Assembly (NCBI GenBank): GCA_030704615.1
Contig: CM060733.1
Coordinates: 33,048,001-33,112,000, forward strand
Length of the DNA: 64,000 bases
Direction of reading: 5' to 3'
Source of the DNA: Takakia lepidozioides
Lineage: Eukaryota; Streptophyta; Takakiopsida; Takakiales; Takakiaceae
This document shows, in pieces, positions 11,260 through 21,929 of the stretch. A program made the translations under genes and the position numbers. Position 1 is the first letter of the stretch, and each line of letters opens with the position of its first letter. The notes below the pieces were generated by a model, which did not search any database, was not told where the DNA came from, and saw nothing but the letters and a program-made list of their open reading frames with translations.

Positions 11260-12012
11260 ATGTTTTGGCAGTGCAATGTCGAAACTACCTGGCTAAGGAT
11301 AAAAAAACGATCCGAAAATAAAATTGTACCCATTTATGCATATACAACCACTGTGACCCGGTTCAATGCAATGGGAGTTCCCCCTAAGATCGGAATGAGA
11401 ATGACTGGTCATACCTCGAGAGAGGGTTACATGAGATATGACATAGATTCAGAGGGAATTTACATGCGAGCCTTGCAAAACATTGCTAGCGGCGTTCCTG
11501 GCACGGGAGGTGACATATCCTGGGAGGCTGCCTTGAAGTACGAGCAGAATCGATATCTGGGAGATGCAAGGAATGTCAGTTCCAAGAGGCACATCTTCTT
11601 CTACCTGCATTGCATCAACTGTTCCATCTATTGGGTCTTCTGAACAACAGATAATACTTGTCACTACTATCTCTACCATTGAACCGGTGCTAGCTTGTTC
11701 TTCCCTTGATTTATGCAAGAAACTCCCGTTATCAGAGGATACTTTTGAGAGCGTGAAGATGTCTTTTCAGAGGTTTTAGATTTGATGCAGCGTGGTGGAG
11801 CACTCCTTCCTCCTCGTCCCGAACCAAAATGTGGACCTGTTTATAGCGTTTCGAATAAGACCTCCACTACATGGAATACCATCTTTCACGGCAATCTTAC
11901 GAACTGCACAATCCAGCTTACCGTGCCTGATGCGGCTTCAGCAGCTTCCTTGCTTGCAATTGTAACGTCAAGTATGAAGAAGAATGTTTTTGACATTCAT
12001 GAGAAGAAATAG
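11260..12012 (+). pseudogene. Tyrosine recombinase/integrase-like C-terminal fragment
   Basis: The frame at 11,260-11,643 contains VTRFNAMGVPPKIGMRMTGH followed by TSREGYMRYDIDSEG. This matches the C-terminal layout of tyrosine recombinases (phage integrase, Crypton and DIRS type): helix, G-V-P-x-x-I, T-G-H box, then R-Y-D-I with the nucleophilic Tyr. The preceding H-x-x-R box is not clear (YAYTTTVTRF), so it is probably decayed. Downstream frames (11,564-11,779; 11,782-12,012) are Ser/Thr-rich; the second has the hydrophilic segment GPVYSVSNKTSTTWNTIFHG and may be another exon. The N-terminal half was not found upstream. Alternatives are a host gene with a chance match or a Crypton remnant. 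Confidence 0.45.
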
Positions 12013-12322
12013 TTCATAAAGCAATTCGTTGTAGGATATTCATATACTCCATTGAGCAGATTCAAATGATTTTTACACTCTGCATAAGCTTCATTGAGCT
12101 TTATCATTACATTGCAAGCAATAAAAATTTCATCTCCGGATTTCAAAGATTTTTATCTGGCTCAAGGTTGTGATTGCTACGTTGGATTACTTAAATGTAC
12201 TCGGTGCACTTTTAACTTGTTGGCATAATCTGACGTCACTGTGCATTCTGCAGAAGCACTGTGCATTTTGCTTCTTAAGGCTGCTGTAAATAAGGCAGAA
12301 TCTTCATCAGAAATCGTTAACG

Positions 12323-12428
12323 CCAGTGAAGGCGCCGCTGCGTGCCGATTCTGCTAGTGAGCGGTCATAGGGCTCACCCTATGACCGCTCGCTATGGCAG
12401 AATCGGCACCCAGCGGCGCCTTCACTGG
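12323..12428. repeat. Fold-back element, ~50-bp near-perfect inverted repeat
   Basis: The left arm at 12,323-12,372 (starting ccagtgaaggcgccgctg, ending gcggtcataggg) is the reverse complement of 12,377-12,428 apart from one substitution and a short indel-like difference, with a 4-base loop. It lies about 75 bp upstream of the first fucosyltransferase exon. It could be a MITE-like fold-back insertion, a 5'UTR hairpin or a hairpin-RNA source; no clear target duplication was seen. Confidence 0.9.
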
Positions 12429-12503
12429 TAGCTTAGTGGATGGAGGAGATTCTCCGTTGACTACTCTACCCCAAACATCCGTCCAATTTTCTTCCATCCG
12501 AGA

Positions 12504-15500
12504 GTGAGAGAGTTTATGGGAGAATGGCATATTGATTTGAAGAGCAAGGAGCTTGGGGCAAGCAGGAAGGAGATGGGATTAGATGGAAAGGTGGAAGCCG
12601 CCGGCCTCAAGTCTTCCATATTGTTCTGGCGATACATGTGGATTGTCGGGCTTGCTTTGGCAGCTGTAATTGGGTATTGTATGGAGGAGGTACCTGTGCG
12701 CGTGAGCGATGCGATGTGGATCAACCATCTTTTTTCTGTGAGTACAGAAATTGAACTGGTAGTGAAGTGATGATGGTGAACAGATGCTGAAGCGATCGTT
12801 CCAGCCAATCACGCTCGACACAACGTTCTAGGATGTCGTCGATGACTGTTTGCTTTACAAGCATCGGCTTATGTCTGCGTGCCTGTTCCTCAAGATTCTT
12901 GCTGTGCACAAGAACGGAGTCTTACATGATTTCAAAAGGTTTTCCAGGTTGTGGATATTGTCCTCAAAAGCACGTAGTTTATGGTGACGAACAACTAATC
13001 TAACCCAATTTCACAAAGCTTGCTTGGGCAGGAGTACAGACCTCCACGACGTGTGCATATGCATCTACTACACAGACGGAAGTCTGCACTTTTGATGGTA
13101 ATTATCCCCTGGACCCTCGCTCCAACCTTAATCTTTCTCTCTTCGTTTCCCCTCCACAAGGCTACGGTCGACAGGATACAGTCTTATGTGCATTTGTGAG
13201 TTTTTGGCGGGTTGTGTTTCCTCTTCACATATGTTCACAGTAACATCATGATACAAAAAGTGAGGCCACTGGCTACATGGCAATGTCATGTGTAATAATA
13301 GCACAGCGTTACTCATAGGTAATGTGGGATGCTGAGCAACTGAGCCAAAAGAGATGCTGGAACAGTCAGAATGACCATTGCCAACATTAGACAATATCCA
13401 GATCTTAGGACAATTTGGAGCAATGGACACAGGCAAGATCATCTCCAATTTACAGTCAGAAATTCTAACCAGCACCACAAGTTCTAACCCTCAGATTTTG
13501 GCAATGGACTGAGTTTTGTGAGTGCCTACTCAGCTGAGACAGTTTCTTGTATTTGTGGGGGTGATCAGCAGAATTACACGGAGCCAGCAGATTTGTGGGA
13601 CCCTCCTAGTGATAATGGCTGGAAGCCTTGCTTGAAGCACAGTGAAGCCAACCCTGGTATGCGTCTCACCCACACCTCTCTTTGTTCTGCAGGGCTCCAG
13701 CAAGCAGTCATTGCTCTGTTCTCACCTTCTCCCTTCCTTTTACAAATGTGGTTTTATGGTTGATTTTCGAATAACCGCGACGATGACGTGTGCATGTGTT
13801 TATGACTACATGACATATTGAAGTGCGTACATGAATACATGTGGCTTTTGTGGAGAAAAAGAATACTGGCTACAGGACAGAAATAGCATGACCATATTGT
13901 TCTATTGTTGGATGATGTGGGGCTCAGCTTCTGGAGGTGACAATGCAGGCTATTTGCAAATATTTTGCAGTGGCGGCCTTTTCCAGCTTCACATCTGCGT
14001 AAGACTTTCTACCTCCAATTCACAAAGTCATCCTTAGATCTTACTATTCTCAATAACTTAGAATGTGCACAAGATCTTGAATGAGATGAAACATTGGTCT
14101 TATGACTGGATAGTTGCATTAAGAATTTCACCTCTATGGTTCAAGTGCAGAAAGCAGTCAGATTCTGCTAGAGGCCCAATTGCCTGTAATCTTTTCTTCA
14201 GGATTGGGGAAATCAATCACGCCTTCCTTGGTATAGCTGAGCAGAGGAGATTGGTTCTGTGAAGTTGAAATTCTATTTAGCCTTTGCTCATATGGTTTAG
14301 CAGTACTTAATATCAAATGGATCTACCAAAAGGTTAATCAATGCTTGGGGCACTGCTGCTGGAAGTGCCCCTTGGTCCACAAAAGCCTATGTTGTAGGTT
14401 AGCCTCTGCAGTCAACCCGCCTGCATAAACTGGCCACTGACTGGCATTCAGGAAAGATTACCATAGAAAGACATGAAAACTTCAAAGTGATCAGCTCTCA
14501 TAAACAGTCAGGTTGGATCCAATATCACAGTGTTGGTGTGGAAAAGCAAGCACGACTCTCTTCTTTCCATCTTCTTTATCTCTACGAGACAGAATCTCTC
14601 ATATGGAGATGTTGGCTGTAGTAGGTTTGTAATGCGGTGGCTGTTGCTCGGATTCTAAACGCAACGTTGGTCATCCCATTCTTCAAGGAATCCCCCCTTG
14701 TGTGGGATGATCCCAGGTATTTGTACACCCTTTTGAACATGGAAGGCATTGGCATACCTGCATGGATGGATCATAAAAGATGTTTGTGGTCATGAACTAA
14801 AATGTAATGGCAGTTGGTCCATGATTTTGGTGCACAGGTTGACTTGATGTAGAATGAAAATCCAGGATTTGTCGGCTTCCAAATTTTCATAATTCCAAAT
14901 AAGGGAACTTGTTTGTTGTTGCAGTAAATTCCATGACATTTATGACATCGATCACTTCATGTCATACTTCAAGGAGGATGTGCGCATTGTGAGGGAGCTG
15001 CCGTCCATGTACTCATGGAGTACCCCTACCTATTATGACAACCAGTGCCTGGAACGCCCCAATTGCTTAACAAACCTTCCAAAGCATGCTCCGATGAATT
15101 GGTACCTTAGCAATGTGACTCCCATATTGCAAAGGTAATTGATGGATAAAGGGAGTCTTTGATTTATTAGACTCAGCTTGGCTTTAATCTTGTAGCCACC
15201 TTACTTGGACAAGGTGAAAAAGGTGAAGGAGAGCATCTGCTATGGTTTGTTTGTCTGCTCATCTGTTTCTCTCATATTTACTAATCTAATAGGAGGAGAT
15301 TGTGAAAGAAGCCATTGTAACTAGGAACTTCTGATTTATGATTGTGCAGTCATGGAGTGGCAGTCCTAGATAATTTTGACCACAAGCTTAGCTTCGAGGG
15401 TCTCCCGGCTTATATTGCAAATTTACGGTGTCAGGCCAACTTTGAAGGACTGCAGTTCGTAGCTCCCATCCGGGAGCTTGGGAAGAGGTTAGTTGAACGT

Positions 15501-17500
15501 ATGAGAGCAAAGGGAAAACCGCGTCACTCTCTCACTCCTATTCCATCCGATGCTGGGTCCAGGATGGCTCCTCGACCATATTCACTACAGCCATGGTGGG
15601 GGGCAGGCTGGATGACACTTTGGTATGGCAAGGAACAATTCTCAGGTACAAGTGAGAGTGAATAAAGTGCTGCGATGTTACTGAACAACACGGTCATGTC
15701 ATAATCGTGGGTTAGGAAGGTTAGAAGGAGCTAGAACAAGAAATGCTCAAGCCTCTGAGACTAGGTAGGCATCCCCTTCCTTGGGCATTAGGAATAAGTT
15801 TGTCACATACTACTGTATATGCCGGTACTGAAATCTTTGTTTGACTGACTCCATAAAGAGGGACATCTTTCATCACTTTCTTCCACAACTGTGGTCCCAG
15901 GAAAGGTTCAAGAGACTGGGGTTGAAAGAGGGGTACATTATGTTGGTCTCCACATTCGCTTTGAGAAGGACATGGTGGCACATTCAGCCTGTTACTATGG
16001 GGGAGGTCGCGCTGAGAAGCAGGCCCTTGCAGCTTTCCGGGCCAAGGTTTGGAGGTTTGCTCTCTCATGTCTTGTTAGCGTTGGTAGCATTTATTCCTTG
16101 GATGGCCTGTTGCTGTCAGTTTTGAGGCTAGTACAGTGAATGTCTTGGTGAGGTATTGCGATTTCAATGTGCCAATCGCCAGCGTGCAGGAACAAAGTCA
16201 GCAAGGCGATATACAAGCCAGAGTATCTGCGCGCAAATGGGAGCTGCCCTCTCACACCTGAAGAAGTGGGGCTCTTGCTATCCGGGATGGGCTTCGGGAA
16301 CAACGTACCCATTTACATTGCTAGCAAGGTGTATTGTCTGTTACCTCCGTCAATCTAAACCAACAAAGCTAGTGTATCCAATCTACCCCATGTTTGCAAG
16401 AGCCACTTGTGTTTGGGTCGACATTAGTCAATATGCTGATGGACATTCCTCCTAACACTCAGGCTGTAAGTACCATATCTGTAGCTCAACTAACTAGGAT
16501 TTCCTTTATCTGGTTACAGATGTAACTATTTGTGTCAATAGCTTTTACAATAGGTAAGCCCTGACTAGTGTGCTGACAGACTTGGTGTTGGAAAAGTATC
16601 ACATGGAAGACTTCCGTAAATTAGCTAATTGGCTTTTCCATGTAGCTTCAAACTCGTTGTCACAAAGAGGGTGGCATTTTCAGAGGAAAGAAGGACTTGA
16701 TTATGCAGGCTCCTCGCTCTCTGTCTTGTGGGTGGCTCAGGGAGATCTAGCATTGCCAAGCAACATTTCATCATGTATACATCATTGTAGGCGTGGGGCA
16801 TGGTGAATGCATATACCTGTGGGTTCATCTCAACTTGCATGTACATATAGAAAAGTTGAAGATTGTGTCTTTGGCGACCCTCACCAAATTCTTTTAAATG
16901 TTGTTGCTGTAATACAGAGATTGTATGGAGGGCAGGCACGCATCAAGCCATTGAAAGAAATGTTTCCATTACTGGAGAGCAAGTATACTTTGGCTTTCAA
17001 GAAGGAACTTGGGCCTTTTTTGCCTCATGCACACAAACTTGCGGCCCTGGACTTTATTGTCTTGCTCAACAGTGATGTCTTTATGTCCAATGCTGCAGGC
17101 AACTATTCCAATGTCAAAGTTCATACCAGAGGTTCAATGAGTACACTTCTCCCTTTCCTTTTCGTAGCCAGAGGGGGGGAAACTAGCCTCAGAGTTAGTC
17201 CTATTGATCCACAAAGTTTGTATTGAAGTTGTACAGTAAGGTTATTCCTGACTTAACCCCTGTGCCATATGCAGAGTGGACAACGGACCTTTTTTGGACC
17301 CCGAAAGTCAATCCATCCTGACAAAGCCCTTCTGGCCAACGTCTTGCCAACAGCTCAATCAGTGGAAAGAGTTCTCCTCGAGGGTTGTGACTGCACACAA
17401 GAGTCGACTGGGTGCACCTGTGCCCCGGATGCAGAAGTATTCTATTTTCAGATATCCAGCTCCTGACTGTATGTGTCAGCAACTTCCCAAAAGAGAATGA
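12504..17500 (+). CDS. Plant O-fucosyltransferase family protein (DUF246/GT65-like)
   Basis: This family transfers fucose from GDP-fucose to proteins or glycans, usually in the Golgi. Ten exons fit with matching phases: 12504-12689, 13569-13656, 13949-13998, 14625-14716, 14925-15134, 15350-15645, 15901-16054, 16190-16328, 16918-17112 and 17275-17500, about 545 codons, the normal family length. Exon 1 gives a signal anchor (residues about 40-58, FWRYMWIVGLALAAVIGY). Family motifs follow: LWDPPSDNGWKPC, GYLQIFCSGGLFQ, CNAVAVARILNATLVIPFF, FHDIYDIDHFMSYFKEDVRI, PKHAPMNWYL, LHIRFEKDMVAHSAC, CPLTPEEVGLLL, LYGGQARIKPLKEMFP and HKLAALDFIVLLNSDVFM. The last exon shifts frame at about 17,335-17,355, between FFGPRKSIHPDKALLANV and WKEFSSRVVTAHKSRLG, so the gene is either a recent pseudogene or carries a base error. 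The exon 1 to 2 junction is the least certain, and a further exon in 12.7-13.5 kb is possible. Confidence 0.85.
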
Positions 17501-18640
17501 TATCGCAGGCATTCACCCAACTGGGACACATGTTCCTGGGTTTGAGGCATACCTGTGGGAGGCGGGGTTGATGCACATGGTTGTGGTTTGGTGGCATCAC
17601 GTCCAATTTGGAATCAACTTCCTCTCAAATGAAATGCAGTGAGAGGCTCAAGGGTGTCATGGTATTATCTGGGCTTTTGTGCTGAGGCCCTGTTGGGATT
17701 AGGGATTCCATGCTGACCTGACTGTACATTCCCCTGACCAAATGGTTAGGGACCTTGATGATCCTGGTTATGGCTCGATCCCAGACAAAGCTAGGGCAAT
17801 TCATTAAGTTGTCGAAGTCATGTAGAGGGTTGATAATAGCCAGACCAGCATGTGATGATGCAGTGGAATATTTTCAGCTGCATTTTGACAATGCAGTCTT
17901 TCTATGGGCAAATATCTTCTCCTGCTGCAATGTCACTGTATTATAAGTGCTATCCTTGCAGCACTCATTGTTGGGTTCAAAGAACCATATATAAAACATT
18001 CACTTTCACTGACCCTCCTGTGCTCCCTCTGCACCACTCTATTGAGAAGTGGCTGAAGAAATATAAACATGCACTGGAGGCCCCCAGGGAATCGAAGGGA
18101 GGAAAAATAGTTCAATGTTACTATCGATCTGAAGGAAGAATGAAAGATGATTTAGGGGAGGGAGTAACATGGATTATGAGGCTCAGCACAGGCATTTTGT
18201 AGGGACGGATGGGTGAGAGACCAAGTGCCCTTCCTCTTTCCAGTTGGTGCACTGCAATACATTATACTTAACTGGCAAGATGGGTTGTTATGTTCTTCAA
18301 GTCAAGATAATTCTGTTCCCTTTAGTTAACAGCTCACCTTACCCTAAGTTATGTGCAGCTAATGAAACAACACACCCCTGAGGACTGATGGTGCCTTCAG
18401 GCATCAACAATATTGTTGGCCAGATCTAATTCCACCAGTAGCCAAGCTCTCTTGTATCCTTCTAGCAGACCCGCAGGGACCACAATGGGCATCTCTGGGG
18501 GTCCTGCTTTTGATGTTGAAGAGCCATAACTCTTGATGTTGATGAGCCATAACTGACCCAAAAGATTTTTGTGAATGGTTGCTTGAACATGGACTTCTAG
18601 TTGGGGTGGCCAGTGGAGAGACCATTCTAGAATACTCCGT
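17501..18640. other. No gene recognised; 3' flank of the fucosyltransferase
   Basis: Short frames only. Part may be 3'UTR. No poly(A)-tail insertion or tandem repeat was seen. Confidence 0.4.
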
Positions 18641-18659
18641 ATCTGAGGAGCTATCGGTT

Positions 18660-19350
18660 TTACAGCATTTTATGTGGCAGCGTAGCTGTCATGGAAGATG
18701 GTATGCAGGTTCATGCACACATTATCAGTGCAGGATTTGAAGCAGATATCCGTGTAGGGAGTGTCCTTACTGATATGTATGCCAGATGTTCGCGTTTTGC
18801 CTGAATGAGATGTGGTCCCGTGGAATGCAATGACTACTGGATATCTCAGCATGGCCTCGGGAACGATGACCTGCAACTCTTTGGAAGAATGCAACAGGAG
18901 TGGTGAAGCCTACCAAGGTGGCCTTAATTTGCATGCAGCCACATGGGCCTAGTGGATGAAGGCCATCACTACTTCCTACTTCCGCTCCATGAGTCACGGT
19001 CATGGAATTACATATACCCATGGGGTACTATGGCTGTATGGTTGACCTGCTTGGCCATTCTGGGCATTTATTAAAGATAAGGCAGAGGGCTTCATCAACA
19101 ACATGCCATTCAACCCAGATGGTGGAGTGTGGGGGGCCTTGCTTGGTGCTTGCAAAATTCACGGCAATGTGGAGCTAGCAGAATGTGCTTCCCAAATCAA
19201 ATGCACAAGATCCTGGATTGTATGTGCTCCTGAGAAACATCGATGCTGCGGATTGAGGCAGATGATGGAAGGATATGTGCCAGACACTTGTTTTGTTCTG
19301 CATGGCGTGGATTGGGGGCTGGACACTAAAGGTGCTTTGGAGAGTTTGGG
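18660..19350 (+). pseudogene. PPR protein fragment (PLS class, E-domain end)
   Basis: PPR proteins of this class bind organellar RNA and guide C-to-U editing. The plus strand reads MEDGMQVHAHIISAGFEADI and RVGSVLTDMYARC (about 18,690-18,790), then after decayed sequence [20 protein letters not shown] and [11 protein letters not shown] (about 19,103-19,200), then a YVLLRNI-like segment in another frame, and [16 protein letters not shown] (about 19,263-19,310). This is the usual order of the last PPR motifs and E region. Stops and frame changes separate the segments, so it is a pseudogene. It has no visible connection to the fucosyltransferase upstream. Confidence 0.75.
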
Positions 19351-19427
19351 ATGGGAACCATAGGTTGCAAGCATGGAAGGGGTACATCAATCAGGTGGGC
19401 CCTCACAAGGAGTGACATGTGAATTTC

Positions 19428-19775
19428 TAACCTGTGGTTGCCATCCCACACATGGAACATCTTCCCGAAGGACCCCTTAGTGTCCTTTGGCTGTCCTTTG
19501 GCTCGCTGTAAGATCTCCCTTGAATTCCTCGTCGACCTATCTCTGCAACTGACCTCTGGTATGACCTCACTTGTTTCCCATTGCATGTTTGTTTGAAACA
19601 TAGTACACTTGCGCACCAAGGCGATCTATGCACAAAATCTGCCTCTAACTTCTGAATGTCCAAAGTCAGAGTTGGCCTCGTAGCGAGATCATCTTACATC
19701 GTGGGATATCCAGTCGCGCCCCAGGGACCATCATCTGTCGAATCACCTCCTGAGAGTGCACCTTGGTCGCACAAA
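19428..19775 (-). pseudogene. ParB-like domain fragment, second copy
   Basis: On the minus strand three frames give pieces matching the ParB-like exon at 44.2-44.6 kb: KVHSQEVIRQMM with RLDIPRCKMIS (about 19,690-19,775), LTLDIQKLEADFVH (about 19,625-19,670), AQVYYVS (about 19,600) and [10 protein letters not shown] (about 19,430-19,465). The corresponding pieces there are KVNSQEVIRDMI, RLEIPLCRMIS, HDITKLETDFVH, AQVFYVS and [10 protein letters not shown]. Order and spacing are the same. It is broken by stops and frameshifts and lacks any methyltransferase part. It shows that the ParB-like family is multicopy in this genome. Confidence 0.75.
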
Positions 19776-21929
19776 TGATCTCACTGGATTGAATACATGG
19801 GAATTCTTTTGCTTGTGGCTACTTTTCCTGTCTTAGCCAGGCGGGAAGATTTCACAGCAGATCATACATGAAGCTCCTTTGTGACCATCTAGAGGGTGTG
19901 GAAATGAAGGAATCTCTATCTACGGAGAGGGTGTTTTCCCTTCTTGCACTTGGAAGGGTTTTGGTTGAGCTGGGTTAGGGTGATTAAGCTATGGGAAATT
20001 ACTGGTGGTCTGCTGCAGGAGCACATGATTACAAACCTAATATGTGTCTTTGTGTATGGTTGTGAAGTCTGCAAGACATTTTAATAGAGGGTCTCTTATG
20101 TGGTTGTTCGCTTACATGTGCAGTATAAGGAAAAACTGGAGCAGCAGGTTATTGAGGAGGAGGCCCAGCAGCTTACGGATTGTCATGTCTCTCTCACTCT
20201 GGTCCCCATGACTCTGCGACTCCCCTAGTGCCTGATCCTTACTCAAAGGTTTAGACCACGTATAACCTTCTTTTAAAGGTCTGATTTGCTCTGCCAGCAG
20301 CCGTACCTGGGCACTGATCATGCAGTCATGGGGGACTGGCCTATATTCCTGTTACGCCGGCAGCACCATACCCAATTGTCTTGCTACAAGGTGTTTAGGA
20401 ATGGGTTGTCTGCTTGATCTTGAGGATATACGAACATATCTTGAAAGGGTAAGGTAGGTGAATGTTGGGATCTGGACAGGCAGCAATAGCAAGTAGAACC
20501 ATCACAGCTGAGGAGACAAGATTGATTGGAGAGCCAAGACTAGTCAGTACTGCCAGCAATCCTGAGGAGGTAAGAGTGACCAAGAGGTATCTGCTTACTA
20601 CAGAATGCAAGTAGCTGTTAGTAAGGAGGCTGCTCTGGAGGATAGGCCTCCTGCAATTTGGTTGTCAATCAGTAGATCTGCTAAGTGGGGAGTGACATTG
20701 GAGGTGGGAGCCCTTGGTCATAACTGGAGCCCAGTCTGAAAGAAACGTAAGTGCTGACTATATCATTGGCTTTTGAGTATGTATTTGGTATGTCGAACTG
20801 CTCTCAAGGGGAGAATTTAGTATGCTACGGTATTCTTCCAGACATTTATAAGCGAGAGCTGTTAGTGTGATGAAAAATGACCCCTTGTAGAGTCCAGAAC
20901 AATTGGGTTGATGCTGTTGTGACACAGGCCTGCATAGGTATGAAGTGTAGCCTAAGAGTAGTAGCAACTGACCAATGGATATTGTTAGCATGTATGGCAC
21001 ACACAGGCCGTCATTCCATTATCTGAGAAACATACACTTCATCAAGATCAAGATACAGCCCAAGAAGACAAAGTTGGACACCAAAAAGCTTCACCAACAT
21101 GCCACACAGGCTAAGGAGGTGGCTGCAGTTGGCAGCCAAGCTTTGGGACTCGTGTCCAAGTAGTCAGGCACTGTTTGATTCATCAAAAGTGTGCAAAAAG
21201 TCCTGGAAACTTTGTGTAGTACTGTGGCATCTGATGTCTTGGGGCCTCTACCAACGGAAGATGTCTAAAGTAGGTGGCTACATTGGAAGTTTCATCACAT
21301 CACTACTCTGAAATTTGAGTCATATCAATGTGTGCTGTGCTTGCTGTCTGCACTTCCTCCATTGTAGAAGAAAGGGTACAACGACAGTAGATGTGTGTGC
21401 CAGTGTGAGAAAGGGAAATTCAGAGCAGGAGGTATGAAGTGCTACTTGTTAGGCAGCTCAGCCTCCTTTGCAATATCCACTCTGACCACTTCAATCATGT
21501 GCTGAGGAAGCCATCTATGTCAAGAGCAAGAACTGTCTGGCCACAGTAGGAATGGCACTAGCCTTGCAGCACACCTAAACAGAAGACAATCATGAACTCG
21601 AGAACCTCATATATGTATGTTTCCCTGATGCTTCTGACATTTAGCCATTAGCTGTCACACCACCAGTCTGCCAAGAGCATAGATACTGGTCGATGGCAGT
21701 AATTCGAAATACTCTACTAATACTAATACTGTAAGCCTGCTCAAAGCCGTCCAGTGACTCTCGCTTCGATCATCTCAACGGCCTTGAGTACCTCTGCAAC
21801 TGCATCTTTGTGCAAAATTTCTTTGTAGGTTCTCCCATTCCCATGCTTACCGCTCCACTAACTTCCAGACATCAAACATTCAACTAGTGAAAAATACGGG
21901 GACCATGATACAACCTGAACACTCATCGC
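19776..21929. other. No gene recognised
   Basis: About 2.1 kb of unique-looking sequence with only short open frames and no motif I can name. Its right part is the 3' flank of the minus-strand cotransporter gene. Confidence 0.45.
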
